A stretch of 64,000 bases of DNA, from the NCBI GenBank assembly GCA_934216615.1, contig CAKQCB010000004.1:1-64000 (forward strand). The letters run 5' to 3'. Of the stretch, positions 25,889-34,492 are shown one piece after another (position 1 is the stretch's first letter; each line of letters opens with the position of its first letter). Position numbers and translations under genes: made by a program. Below the pieces are notes generated by a model. That model searched no databases, was not told the DNA's origin, and was given only the letters and a program-made list of their open reading frames with translations. The stretch comes from an uncultured Anaerolineae bacterium. Its GTDB lineage: Bacteria; Chloroflexota; Anaerolineae; Aggregatilineales; Phototrophicaceae.

Positions 25889-26713
25889 ATGACCCGCGTT
25901 TTTGTTTTTACCAACCACAAAGGGGGTGTCGGCAAATCGACATCCGCCACCAATACGGCGCTCGGTATCGCCGGGATGCTGCGACGTGCTGGCGCTCCCA
26001 ATTCGAGAGTGTTGCTCATTGATACCGATAGTCAGGCACATGCGACTCTCGTGACGACGGGGACAAAAGACTATGGCACAGATGATAGTCTGTACACTGT
26101 ACTGATGGCAGACCGTCAGAATGCGGCACAGACCCTGCTCAACTGCATTGTGCAATCCACATGGGATGCCGACCTCCATGTACTACCCGCCTCCCCTATG
26201 CTGGAAGGCGCAGAGCGCGAATTGATGGGCATAGCAGGTGCGCCTTATCGTCTAGCCGACCCTCTGAGCCGCATTATCAATCGCTATGCCGCCATCGTGA
26301 TTGACACTCGCCCATCATTCTCCCTGATGACGGAAATGGGGTTGATTGCGGCAACTGACGCGATAGTTCCTGTCGAACCACGCTATTTGGAAACCGTTGG
26401 CTTGATGAGCGTCATCGGGAAAATCAATGACATCCGTGATGGCTGGCGGCAACCGAACCTGCGGGTCAGTGGCATTCTGGTCACAAAGATGAATACCCGC
26501 ATCCGGGGACATAATCACCTACTGGATGAACTGAAAGGTCATAGTGTTCTGGGCAAGCTGCTGCTCGGTGTTGTGCCAGCAAATGAGGCAGTGTCTTACG
26601 CCCATCAAAATCACCAAAGCATTTTTAACTACGATCCGAAAGCATCTGCGAGTAAGGCATACGCACAGTTTGTTGGCAAGCTGGTGCAGCGCATTGCCAA
26701 AGGCGGTGCCTAA
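25889..26713 (+). CDS. parA: ParA-type partition ATPase
   Basis: A 274-residue P-loop ATPase with the deviant Walker A motif KGGVGKSTSAT at about residues 11-21, LLIDTDSQAHAT as the A' motif and AIVIDTRPSF as Walker B. Such proteins move plasmids or chromosomes along the nucleoid with ParB. ATG at 25889 is preferred because AGAGG lies 8 bp upstream; GTG 25871 and ATG 25883 are in frame but badly placed. The stop overlaps the parB start (TAATG), so the pair is coupled. Confidence 0.88.
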   Translation: MTRVFVFTNHKGGVGKSTSATNTALGIAGMLRRAGAPNSRVLLIDTDSQAHATLVTTGTKDYGTDDSLYTVLMADRQNAAQTLLNCIVQSTWDADLHVLPASPMLEGAERELMGIAGAPYRLADPLSRIINRYAAIVIDTRPSFSLMTEMGLIAATDAIVPVEPRYLETVGLMSVIGKINDIRDGWRQPNLRVSGILVTKMNTRIRGHNHLLDELKGHSVLGKLLLGVVPANEAVSYAHQNHQSIFNYDPKASASKAYAQFVGKLVQRIAKGGA

Positions 26714-27915
26714 TGCCAGCCAAGAACCAAACACAACGTATTGATGAACTGCTTGGCGGTGTCACCGAAGAACTGCTGCTGGGCAACCCGCAGCAGTTTG
26801 AAGATAACAGCATTCGAGTGGAACGGTTGCTGCTGGAGATGGTGCGTCCTGATCCGGTGCAACCACGTCGAGTGTTGCCAGAGCAGTTGCACTTCGCCTT
26901 CCACAGTAATCGCCTCACCCCGACTCAGGCGCTCAAAGAACTGGTTCAGCTTGTACAGGTCGCCGCCCGTCAGCGAGGGCGACCTTTCAATAATGTGCTG
27001 GAACTACTGCCTAATCCTGATGATGAGACTGATGAAGACCAATCCGTTCATCTCTCCCCGGAAGAACAACTCCTGCACGATCTGGTGAACCTTGCCATCA
27101 CGATCCGTGATGATGGACAGGTCAATCCCCTGACAGTGGTGGATGTCTCGCAGGGCGTCACTCAGCAGTTCCGCATCGAGACGGGTGAACGACGCTACTG
27201 GGCGACGTGGCTGCTGCGCGATTTCATTGCTGGCTACAACAGTGATGGGATGATCCCCTGCATCATCATTCCCGCAGAGCGCTCGTCGGTCTTTCGTCAG
27301 GCAAAAGAGAACACCGCCCGCAGCGGACTATCAGCGATAGCGATGGCGCGACAGGCTGCTCTGCTTTTGCTGACCGTGCATGGGTACGAGGTCCCTTCTC
27401 ATGCAGTATCGAATGACTTCTATCGTCAGGCGCTCAATCTGGATCTGCGAGGCAAACGGGAATATACAGAGTCAATTCTTACAGCGATGGGCGGCATCAA
27501 GAAAGCCCACTTCAGTGAAATCAAAGCTTTATTGAAGTTATCAGATGAAGCTCTTGAACTTGCAGATCGTCATGCACTTGAAGAAAAAAGACTTCGCTAC
27601 GTGGTTACGTTACCACAGGAGTTCCACACCGAAATAATCCGCCAAATCATTGACTTTAACCTGACAAGCAAACAGGTCAAAGAACTTTGTGCGGGGGATG
27701 GACTTGATGCTGGAAACGAGAGTGATGAAGTCGAGCATCTTCCTGCATCAGCTGTAAAGTTGGCAAAAATCGCGCAAGTCAGCAATACAACATCAGCGCA
27801 AGATTTAGCGCAAGCAATGATGCGCCAGGAAGGTGACGCGAATCTGGCGCGTGCCAGACTACAAGCCATGAGAAAATTGCTCACCGAAGCCGAACGCTAT
27901 TTGACAGAAAGTTAA
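26713..27915 (+). CDS. ParB-like partition protein
   Basis: A 400-residue protein with the ParB/Srx N-terminal signature RIETGERRYWATWLL (about residues 154-168), which binds CTP in ParB, preceded by the QVNPLTVVDV strand. A KENTARSGLSAIAMARQ segment continues the ParB core, and helices that could hold an HTH follow. The 110-residue N-terminal extension is long for the family. It starts within the parA stop codon and ends at a perfect palindrome. Assignment as the centromere-binding partner of ParA is well supported by motif and order. Confidence 0.82.
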   Translation: MPAKNQTQRIDELLGGVTEELLLGNPQQFEDNSIRVERLLLEMVRPDPVQPRRVLPEQLHFAFHSNRLTPTQALKELVQLVQVAARQRGRPFNNVLELLPNPDDETDEDQSVHLSPEEQLLHDLVNLAITIRDDGQVNPLTVVDVSQGVTQQFRIETGERRYWATWLLRDFIAGYNSDGMIPCIIIPAERSSVFRQAKENTARSGLSAIAMARQAALLLLTVHGYEVPSHAVSNDFYRQALNLDLRGKREYTESILTAMGGIKKAHFSEIKALLKLSDEALELADRHALEEKRLRYVVTLPQEFHTEIIRQIIDFNLTSKQVKELCAGDGLDAGNESDEVEHLPASAVKLAKIAQVSNTTSAQDLAQAMMRQEGDANLARARLQAMRKLLTEAERYLTES

Positions 27916-27940
27916 AAAGGTTCGCCCGGGCGAACCTTTT
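27915..27940 (+). terminator. Perfect 26-bp palindrome after parB (terminator or parS-like site)
   Basis: AAAAGGTTCGCCC pairs perfectly with the following 13 bases, centred between 27927 and 27928; the core is GGTTCGCCCGGGCGAACC. It overlaps the last base of the parB stop and ends in TTTT, so it could terminate parAB. A perfect, loop-free GC-rich palindrome beside parB is also what a ParB-binding centromere site looks like. Confidence 0.6.
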
Positions 27941-28024
27941 GGAGATGACAGGATGACCAGAACACGCGCTCCACCTTAGAACGAAAAAGCCCACTTCACA
28001 CAAGGCGGGTGGGCGGCAGGCGGA

Positions 28025-28060
28025 TGATACATTGGCGAACTCAGCACTCCCAATGTATCA
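28025..28060. repeat. 11-bp inverted repeat upstream of the primase gene
   Basis: TGATACATTGG (28025-28035) and its exact complement at 28050-28060 enclose 14 bp. No T-run follows; probably an operator or a replication/partition site. Confidence 0.5.
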
Positions 28061-28097
28061 CAACCTCCAATCTCCTGCAACTGATTTTTGCGCTTTC

Positions 28098-28118
28098 GTC
28101 GTGTTAGAAAAACACGAC
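28098..28118 (+). other. Short hairpin in the primase leader
   Basis: GTCGTGTT (28098-28105) pairs with AACACGAC (28111-28118) around AGAAA, followed by CTTTATTC. It could be a weak terminator or a leader structure 38 bp before the start codon. Confidence 0.4.
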
Positions 28119-28155
28119 CTTTATTCAGCTTTGCTTATTGATGGAGGTTTTGGAG

Positions 28156-30513
28156 ATGACATTTGATCTGGAGCATCTACGCTCCCATAATCCGATTGAA
28201 GAAGTGGTCGCGGAGAAATTCGCGTTGAAAAAGAGTGGTTCGCGCTTCATTGGTATCGAGCATGACAGCCTCGTTGTTGTGCCAAATACTGGATTTTATT
28301 TCTGGAACTCACGCGGCGAACATGGCGACGTGTTTGATTTTGTCGGACGGCATCTGTTATCCCTCGGTGCTTGGAATAATCGTGACGCAGCGCAGTTTAT
28401 GGAAGTCGTGCGCTACCTGGCGCAGCGGGCGGGTATCCCGCTGGAAGAAAACCTCAATTTTAAGAAATCGTCTGTATGGGCAGAGCGCCAGCTTGTCCAG
28501 CGACTGCACGAAATGCTGTTGAACACTCCTATCGCGCTCACGTATGTCACAGAGAAGCGTGGTTGGCAGTTGAGCACCGTCAAAGCGGCACGGCTGGGAT
28601 TTATGCCGCAGGACAAACGTGCGCTGCTGGTGGACTTGAACCTGTCAGACCACTGGCGGACGGTCATACAAAAATTTCCACCCAACATGGTTGTTTACAT
28701 TCATACGGAGCAAGGACGCCTGACTTACCTCAGTGGACGCAGCATTGAAGGTAAAAAACACTACAACCCGCCCCGCGACACCATCGGGGAACGTCAGCCG
28801 TACTACAATTACCTCTACAGTCGGCAGGCAGAACAGGTCGTCATCGTGGAAGGTCAGGCAGATGCCATCACTTTTGCCGAATGGGGTATCGCAGCGGTTG
28901 CGATCAACGGAATGCAGGCAGCAGATGAACTGCTCAAACGACTGAAAGTACATTCACGTCTGTTCGTCGCGCTGGACAATACCGACGATGCCCGCGCCAA
29001 AAGTCGGGGGCTTGCCCTGACACTGAAAGGTGCAACCTACCTGCCCATGCTGCCCGGCGAGGTAAAAGATTTCAATGACTGGCTGCAAACAGGAGCCTCC
29101 ACTGAGGATGCGCTGACACTCCTCAATAAGGCGGAAAGCTGGCTGGCAGTGGAAGTCCATCACGTCGCCAATCTCGAAGGTCTGGAGCGACAGGATGCCA
29201 TCCGCGACTTATTCACCAGTGCCAGCGGACTGGATGAATTCGCGCTGGCAGAATTCAAGAGCCTGATGGCAACGATTGGGGTGAAGGGGCGCACCTTTGC
29301 AGAGATGTATAAAGCCGCTCAATCGCAGCTGGAAAAGACAGAAGGAGCAGATATGCCCGAAGTGTTAAGCGACAGCATCCCGATCTTGTCTCCGGCGCTG
29401 GGTTTCCGACGCGAGGTGGCAATGGTTACAGTGTCCGTGATCGAACGCACCAAAGGGAACAAGCTGAATACGCAACCTTATCTCGTGACTAGCACCCGTG
29501 AACTGCGCCGCCTATCCGACGAGCAGATTATAACGATCAGCGATCAGGAGGTCGCTCTGAAAGTGATACCTGATGGCTCGGAATTTCTGATGCGCTGGCG
29601 TTACAGTGATATTCGACGTTATCTCGATGGAGAAACGATTCAGCCCGGCGCGGTGTTCGCTGCCATCCATGATCTGTTCAAGACCTATGTCGATTTCCGA
29701 TCTGACATCGAGAGTCGCCTGCTGACGCTGTGGACGATTGGCACCTACTTCTACACCATGTTCCCCGCTTATCCCTATCTGGCGTTAAATGGTCCGAAGA
29801 ATAGCGGCAAAAGCACGGTGATGCGAGTGTTGCAGCCATTGGCATTCAACATGATTACCACTTCTGACCCAACAGGTCCGAGCATGTTTCGGCTCATCCA
29901 CCAGACAAGCTGTACGGTAGGCATTGACGAAGCCGAACGCTACCACAATCCTAAAGACCCCGGAATGCAGCAGATCCGGCAGTTACTCAACAGCGGCTAC
30001 AAACAGGGGATGCCCGCGATCCGTGTCACCGGGGATGACCTGAAACCGCAGGCATTTGATGTTTACTCACCCAAGATTCTGGCAGCGATCATGGGACTGG
30101 AAGACATCCTCGCCAGCCGCTGCATTGCGATCTCAATGCGGCGTACCACGCGCAAAATGCCATCATTCCCGCCGGATTTTGACGGCGCAGCGCTGCGTCA
30201 CCAGCTTTACACCCTCGCACTGACTCATTTTCAGACGGTGTATCGCAACTATTTCGAGCGTCCCGAACTACACAAACTGCATAACCGCTCCGGTGTTCAT
30301 GGTCAGCAGAAAAGATGCTCCTGCGCCAATGTCGTCGAAGTAAGACTCGTTCTCTTCCGACCAGGGGATGCCGATGACTGGACGCACCGACATGCCATTA
30401 ACGAAGGAAGCGGTGTCGGGATTGAGGTCAAAACGCCACTCGGAAGCCTGCACGCGGCGGCGCTGCACCACCCACACACGCGGCGCATCACCATCTGGCA
30501 AAATGACCTGTAA
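28156..30513 (+). CDS. Toprim primase-helicase, C-terminus replaced by a rearrangement
   Basis: The start at ATG 28156 has GGAGG 8 bp upstream. The N-terminus aligns in layout with a CHC2 primase zinc finger but has lost its cysteines: only the histidine in GIEHDSL remains, and the FWNSRGEHGDVFDFV part is recognisable. A Toprim domain follows (VIVEGQADA, then ALDNTDDA and KDFNDWL). The C-terminal half is a P-loop helicase (GPKNSGKST, VGIDEAERY). After about nucleotide 30290 the frame is simply antisense to the next gene and gives low-quality sequence (many His, no domain), so the true C-terminus is missing. It is likely part of the replication module with ParAB. Confidence 0.72.
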   Translation: MTFDLEHLRSHNPIEEVVAEKFALKKSGSRFIGIEHDSLVVVPNTGFYFWNSRGEHGDVFDFVGRHLLSLGAWNNRDAAQFMEVVRYLAQRAGIPLEENLNFKKSSVWAERQLVQRLHEMLLNTPIALTYVTEKRGWQLSTVKAARLGFMPQDKRALLVDLNLSDHWRTVIQKFPPNMVVYIHTEQGRLTYLSGRSIEGKKHYNPPRDTIGERQPYYNYLYSRQAEQVVIVEGQADAITFAEWGIAAVAINGMQAADELLKRLKVHSRLFVALDNTDDARAKSRGLALTLKGATYLPMLPGEVKDFNDWLQTGASTEDALTLLNKAESWLAVEVHHVANLEGLERQDAIRDLFTSASGLDEFALAEFKSLMATIGVKGRTFAEMYKAAQSQLEKTEGADMPEVLSDSIPILSPALGFRREVAMVTVSVIERTKGNKLNTQPYLVTSTRELRRLSDEQIITISDQEVALKVIPDGSEFLMRWRYSDIRRYLDGETIQPGAVFAAIHDLFKTYVDFRSDIESRLLTLWTIGTYFYTMFPAYPYLALNGPKNSGKSTVMRVLQPLAFNMITTSDPTGPSMFRLIHQTSCTVGIDEAERYHNPKDPGMQQIRQLLNSGYKQGMPAIRVTGDDLKPQAFDVYSPKILAAIMGLEDILASRCIAISMRRTTRKMPSFPPDFDGAALRHQLYTLALTHFQTVYRNYFERPELHKLHNRSGVHGQQKRCSCANVVEVRLVLFRPGDADDWTHRHAINEGSGVGIEVKTPLGSLHAAALHHPHTRRITIWQNDL

Positions 30514-31068
30514 ATTGACCGGGTAAGCGACTTCGCGTCCACTGTCGCCACCCTGAATTACATCATCCTGCGCTTCCAACGCCAGCGGGGTTGGAGTTGG
30601 ACTGACAAGGGGTGTGGGTGTCGGGCTGACTTCTGGAGTAACTTCAACATTCCCGGATGAGCGTCCACCGAGCAGCCGCGTAAACATAAAGCCGAAGAAG
30701 ACCAGCGCCGCCAATCCTACCGCCAGCATCACCTTCGGGGATGGCTTGCCGGAGGCGGGTTTGACCTCATCCTCCGGTGCATCCAGCACGATGTTCTGTT
30801 TTGCTGCTTCCTGCACTCTGCCCGGCGAGCGCGCCCAGCGCGATCCCACCGGCACAAGCGCGGCTTCGTCGTAGCGTTTAATGAGTTCGGCGGCAACCTG
30901 CCGTTCGAGTTCGTCCGAGCCGACAGCACCTGCCGTGCGGACTTCGCGTTCGTAAGCCGCTTTATAGGCACGCTGGCGATCCGTCGGAACCAGTTCCCAC
31001 AGCGCATGAAGTTCACTCAGGGACAATGCGCGCAGTGCTTCGATTGAATGGTAGCGTAAAGTCTCCAT
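30268..31068 (-). CDS. Single-pass membrane protein of the conjugation module, C-terminus truncated
   Basis: 266 residues: a helical cytoplasmic N-terminus, one membrane segment (VMLAVGLAALVFFGFMFTRL, about 113-132), a Thr/Pro linker (TPEVSPTPTPLVSPTPTP) and an exported beta-rich domain with WRFDLNPDTASFVNGM. The protein stops abruptly in a strand (MNTGAVMQFV). I infer that the domain originally continued and was cut by the same join that truncated the primase, with which it overlaps by about 245 bp on opposite strands. The start overlaps the stop of the TrbL-like fragment (TAATG), so it was part of that operon. Confidence 0.65.
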   Translation of the reverse strand: METLRYHSIEALRALSLSELHALWELVPTDRQRAYKAAYEREVRTAGAVGSDELERQVAAELIKRYDEAALVPVGSRWARSPGRVQEAAKQNIVLDAPEDEVKPASGKPSPKVMLAVGLAALVFFGFMFTRLLGGRSSGNVEVTPEVSPTPTPLVSPTPTPLALEAQDDVIQGGDSGREVAYPVNLQVILPDGDAPRVWVVQRRRVQASEWRFDLNPDTASFVNGMSVRPVIGIPWSEENESYFDDIGAGASFLLTMNTGAVMQFV

Positions 31069-32804
31069 TAGGAACTGCCTCCGATCACACTGCCGCTGCC
31101 ACCGAGCGCCGCCTGCTTACGCATGGCTTCGGTGTAGGAAGCATCGCCATCATCCCCCGTCGCTTCAACAGTCACATCGACCTGTGGCTCAACGGTGATG
31201 TCTGGTTCAACGTCGATCTGCGGTTGAATAATGGGCTGAATGCCGGTCTGTGGCACTGCCATCATGCCAAATGCGGTGAGTTCATTAGGCAGCATTTGGG
31301 CGCTGTGTTCCAGCCGGTTGACTTCCTCACGGGCGGTATCGTAGGACAAGTTCCCGTCCGAGCGTACCTGCTCGACCAGTGCCGTCCGCGTCTCGTCGGT
31401 CAATCTGCCATCGGGCGATGACTTGACCTCGCGCACGACCTGTTCCGCCTGATTGCCGGAAATGCCCAGTCGCAGCGCCTGATCTGCGAATAACCCAAAG
31501 CGCGGCAGGTTATCCTGCACGGGCGGTTTCTCGCCACCCACAGGCATCACGCCCATCGCTCGCGCCATACGATCCGCCACCGTTAAATGATCAGTGCCGC
31601 CAGCGGTGGGCTGTCCATTCTGGACGCGCTCCGTCTGCATTCCCCGGATGACATCGCCCATGACCCCGGCGACATCGCTGCCGCCCGACACTTTCAACTG
31701 TCCTAACATGACCTGCATTTGCAGGCGGGCGACGTTTGCCAGCGCCTCGGCACTCTGTTCCAGCCGTGCCGCCACCTGGTCGAAGCGCGTCATGTCTGAC
31801 TTGCCATCCCGTTCCATCATCGCACCCAGTGTGGAATGCGTGCCAGTGGAAGCCCGCAGCGCATCCGAAACATGCTGTTCCATCTCTTCACTGTTCATCT
31901 CGGCGGCATAATCGCTGCCTTCCTGTCTCCTGCGAGCATCCGATTTATCCTCACCGCCTTCGTTCAGAGGGACAGATGCGACGGGCGTAAACATTCCTGT
32001 TCGGCGCTCTCTGGCGGGCGTGAAGCCTGCGACCATCTCGCCGTTTTCGTCTTCAAACCAGTCAGCATCGTTCTGCGGACGTGCGCCGCGTTTGCGCTTT
32101 GCGTCTTTGGGCAGCGTCCAGCCTTCCAATGCTTCGCCAACTGCCGGAACCAGCATCGGGCGGGAAGTCACCCGTCCATATTCATCGTATTCCGCCTTTG
32201 CCGGGTCACGGTCACTCAAGAGCGCCGCTCCTACCAATGGACCAGCAGCACGCCCGATGACCGGGATATCCCGCGCTACCTGCCGCGTCGCCACACCCTC
32301 AGTGAACTGCTCGGCAGCTTCGCCCAACGCTGTGCCACGTAAGCCCGGAAGATGGGTGAGCGTTCGCGCCGCGCCGCTCAGACTGTTGAACCCACCCAAC
32401 ATCAAACCGGCTGCCTGCGCCGTCGTCGCGCCGTTGTTCATGGCATTCATCCCCGCCAGCGCATTTGATCCCATACTGGTCATCAGCGATGCGCCACCCG
32501 TCGCGGCGGCGGTTGCTCCCGTGACAGCCGCCGATGTGACCGAACCGGGCGAGAGCAGGACATTGCCCGACACCTGACCCATCGCATTGAACAGACGGTT
32601 GAAGCTGTTCCAGACCGCTTTTATCCCCGACCACATGGTAATCACAATAAAGACCAGACAGATCAAGCCGATGCCAATGATGGCAGCGGCACTGCCCGTT
32701 GCTGCACCCGCCAGAAAGAAGCCGATCACCAGCGCCTGAATCAGGGCGATAATCGTGGTCTGGACAATCAGTTCAATCCACTGGTTCAGTAACAAATCAC
32801 CCAA
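31068..32804 (-). CDS. 3' part of a split VirB6/TrbL-like conjugation membrane protein
   Basis: From W (codon 32780-32778) onward this frame encodes two membrane helices (LIVQTTIIALIQALVIGFFL and AAAIIGIGLICLVFIVITMW), then SGIKAVWNSFNRLF and a long Ala/Gly-rich cytoplasmic tail of about 470 residues, a typical TrbL/VirB6 C-terminus. It lacks the N-terminal helices of the family. Those are present 28 kb away at 62057-61095, whose last residues SIINQ match the LLNQ just before W here. The frame is open to 33077, but that extension is antisense to the parM leader and start and looks non-coding. It is therefore a gene fragment, possibly still translated. Confidence 0.7.
   Translation of the reverse strand: MGDLLLNQWIELIVQTTIIALIQALVIGFFLAGAATGSAAAIIGIGLICLVFIVITMWSGIKAVWNSFNRLFNAMGQVSGNVLLSPGSVTSAAVTGATAAATGGASLMTSMGSNALAGMNAMNNGATTAQAAGLMLGGFNSLSGAARTLTHLPGLRGTALGEAAEQFTEGVATRQVARDIPVIGRAAGPLVGAALLSDRDPAKAEYDEYGRVTSRPMLVPAVGEALEGWTLPKDAKRKRGARPQNDADWFEDENGEMVAGFTPARERRTGMFTPVASVPLNEGGEDKSDARRRQEGSDYAAEMNSEEMEQHVSDALRASTGTHSTLGAMMERDGKSDMTRFDQVAARLEQSAEALANVARLQMQVMLGQLKVSGGSDVAGVMGDVIRGMQTERVQNGQPTAGGTDHLTVADRMARAMGVMPVGGEKPPVQDNLPRFGLFADQALRLGISGNQAEQVVREVKSSPDGRLTDETRTALVEQVRSDGNLSYDTAREEVNRLEHSAQMLPNELTAFGMMAVPQTGIQPIIQPQIDVEPDITVEPQVDVTVEATGDDGDASYTEAMRKQAALGGSGSVIGGSS
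32781..32786. other. Candidate left attachment core
   Basis: CTGGTT here encodes (minus strand) the Asn-Gln that corresponds to Asn-Gln encoded by TTGATT at the other end. Identical bases are TG and TT; either dinucleotide could be the crossover point of a serine recombinase. Confidence 0.4.
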
Positions 32805-32877
32805 GAATTGTGCCGTTTGACTTGAGCGACGTAGCACGAGCTTTCGACGGCTCGTTTGCGTCGCGTTTCGCCCACCT

Positions 32878-32905
32878 GGAAGCCAGTCAGCCGACTGATG
32901 CTTCC
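32878..32905. promoter_or_regulatory. Imperfect dyad upstream of parM
   Basis: GGAAGC-CAGTC (32878-32888) pairs with GACTG-AT-GCTTCC (32893-32905) around AGCC, with two unpaired bases. It ends 28 bp before the parM start, a natural place for an operator or centromere half-site. Confidence 0.45.
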
Positions 32906-32933
32906 ACTTTTGATTCGGAGATATAGAGGAACA

Positions 32934-33998
32934 ATGGCTAAACAAACGAAGAAGCAACAGCAGAATCTCAACAGCCTGACCACAGGCGTTATCACCGTCG
33001 GCCTGGACATTGGCTATGGCGTGGTGAAGGTGGTCACCAACGATGGCGCGTTCGCCTTCCCTTCTGTCATGGGTCATGCACGGGAAATCAAGTTCCAGCA
33101 GGAGACCATCCAGCAGAAATACCCCGGCGACCAGATCAGCGACGATGATGGCACATGGTTTGTCGGCGATCTCGCGCTGGCACAGCTCCCACCCGGCGAA
33201 CTACTCCGTCTGCGTGGGCGCACCGCCAATGAAAAAACGATGGGCAATACCTTCCGTCAGCGCCTCGCAAAGGTTGCTATCGGCAAGCTGGTGCAGGGGG
33301 TGTGGGGGCGGGATGTCGTCCATCTCCGCATCAGTACGGGCCTTCCCGTCGATCACATGCGGGATGCCGCCGAACTGAAGGAAGCCCTGCTGGGACAGCA
33401 TCTCATCAAAACCGACTCCTGCGAGGTCATTGCCAACGTGACTGAAGTCATCGTGATGCCGCAGCCATATGGTTCAGCGTATTCGCAGATGCTTACGCCC
33501 ACTGGCGAGATCAACGTCTATCACACCTACATGCGAACCGGGATCGTGGACGTAGGCACGTACACGGTGGATATTGCCCTCGATGACGACGGCGAATTCG
33601 TGGACAGCGAAAGCGGCAGTGTCGAAGGTGGTGTGTACACCGCGCAGGAACGCATCTCCGCCATGCTGGAACGCGACTACCGCGAGAAGATGCCCTACAA
33701 GATCATCGAACAGGTTCTCAGGACAGGCATCTTCACCGCCAGTGGCAAGCCTATCGACTACAGCGATGAGGTCGAGGAAGCCCTATCCCCCTTGCGAAGC
33801 GCAACCGTCAATCTCATGTCTGAGAAGTGGCAGCGCGGAACAACCGTCGATGTCATCTACCTGAGTGGCGGTGGCGCGGAACTGGTCTACGAGCAGATCG
33901 TCGAAGCCTACCCACAAACCAAATTGGTGCCGGAAGCGCAGATGGCGAACGCGAGAGGCTATCTCTACTACGCCAACTTTGCTCAGCGCGAAGGTTAG
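32934..33998 (+). CDS. ParM/Alp-type actin-like ATPase
   Basis: A 354-residue actin-superfamily protein with the phosphate-1 loop GLDIGYGVVKV (about 22-32), the phosphate-2 loop GIVDVGTYTVDIAL (about 204-217), the adenosine motif YLSGGGAELV and a final MANARGYLYY as in ParM and Alp7. These form filaments that push plasmid copies apart. ATG at 32934 with AGAGGA just upstream is used; an upstream extension in the same frame has no support. The gene is followed by a small basic DNA-binding candidate, matching the parMR layout. It gives the inserted element a second, independent partition system. Confidence 0.85.
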   Translation: MAKQTKKQQQNLNSLTTGVITVGLDIGYGVVKVVTNDGAFAFPSVMGHAREIKFQQETIQQKYPGDQISDDDGTWFVGDLALAQLPPGELLRLRGRTANEKTMGNTFRQRLAKVAIGKLVQGVWGRDVVHLRISTGLPVDHMRDAAELKEALLGQHLIKTDSCEVIANVTEVIVMPQPYGSAYSQMLTPTGEINVYHTYMRTGIVDVGTYTVDIALDDDGEFVDSESGSVEGGVYTAQERISAMLERDYREKMPYKIIEQVLRTGIFTASGKPIDYSDEVEEALSPLRSATVNLMSEKWQRGTTVDVIYLSGGGAELVYEQIVEAYPQTKLVPEAQMANARGYLYYANFAQREG

Positions 33999-34007
33999 TT
34001 CAGAACG

Positions 34008-34052
34008 GGGGTTTTACCGGGTATGCCAGGTGTGTATACCGCGTAAAACCCC
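34008..34052. promoter_or_regulatory. Inverted repeat between parM and the parR-like gene
   Basis: GGGGTTTTAC (34008-34017) pairs exactly with GTAAAACCCC (34043-34052); an inner GGTAT/ATACC pair (34020-34024 and 34036-34040) extends the dyad. It occupies the gap just before the parR-like gene and is a candidate operator or centromere site. Confidence 0.6.
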
Positions 34053-34072
34053 TATATAAGGAAGGATGCAAT

Positions 34073-34492
34073 ATGCCAAAGAAGAAAAGCAAGCGCGGGT
34101 TCAAGCTGATTGCCTTCAAAGCCTACTACGACACTGACCAGGACATTCTGGACTGGTGGGAAGGGATCGAAGAAGGTGAGCGCAGCGATGCCATGCGCGA
34201 TCTGATCCGGGAGCTGTTGGGTGTCAGACGGAAGCCAAAGACACCCATTATCGACCTGCCGGAGCTACTGGAAGTGCGGCGGGACACGTTATGGATACGG
34301 GATGCGCTCAACGACATGCCCGCCTATCTGGAGCGCGTCATCCAGCATGTGGCAGCCAACGTCGCCGTTCAGCCCGTTGCTGTAGGACAGCATCCACCCA
34401 GAGCATCGCCGTCAGTACAGAGAGACGAACCTGCTCTGACGGATGACGATGCCGAGCGTCGGACGAAGCGCATGAGGAAAGCCACATGGTGA
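34073..34492 (+). CDS. ParR-like small protein
   Basis: A 139-residue charged protein with a basic N-terminus (MPKKKSKRGFK), a FKAYYDTDQDILDWWEGI segment and an RSDAMRDLIRELLG helix that resembles the ribbon-helix-helix DNA-binding fold of ParR adaptors. The second half is helical and then disordered. A GGAAGG ribosome site precedes ATG 34073. Position after the actin-like gene is the main argument; the sequence alone would not identify it. Confidence 0.6.
   Translation: MPKKKSKRGFKLIAFKAYYDTDQDILDWWEGIEEGERSDAMRDLIRELLGVRRKPKTPIIDLPELLEVRRDTLWIRDALNDMPAYLERVIQHVAANVAVQPVAVGQHPPRASPSVQRDEPALTDDDAERRTKRMRKATW

Noticed and set aside
32020..32577. A 185-codon plus-strand frame
   Set aside because: Antisense to the Ala/Gly-rich tail of the TrbL-like fragment; composition typical of a shadow frame.
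32805..33077. N-terminal extension of the TrbL-like 3' fragment
   Set aside because: This part of the open frame is antisense to the parM leader and start, is unlike a membrane-protein N-terminus, and belongs to the inserted element.
33827..34072. Upstream extension of the ParR-like frame
   Set aside because: It overlaps the parM 3' end in another frame and has no ribosome site; ATG 34073 has one.
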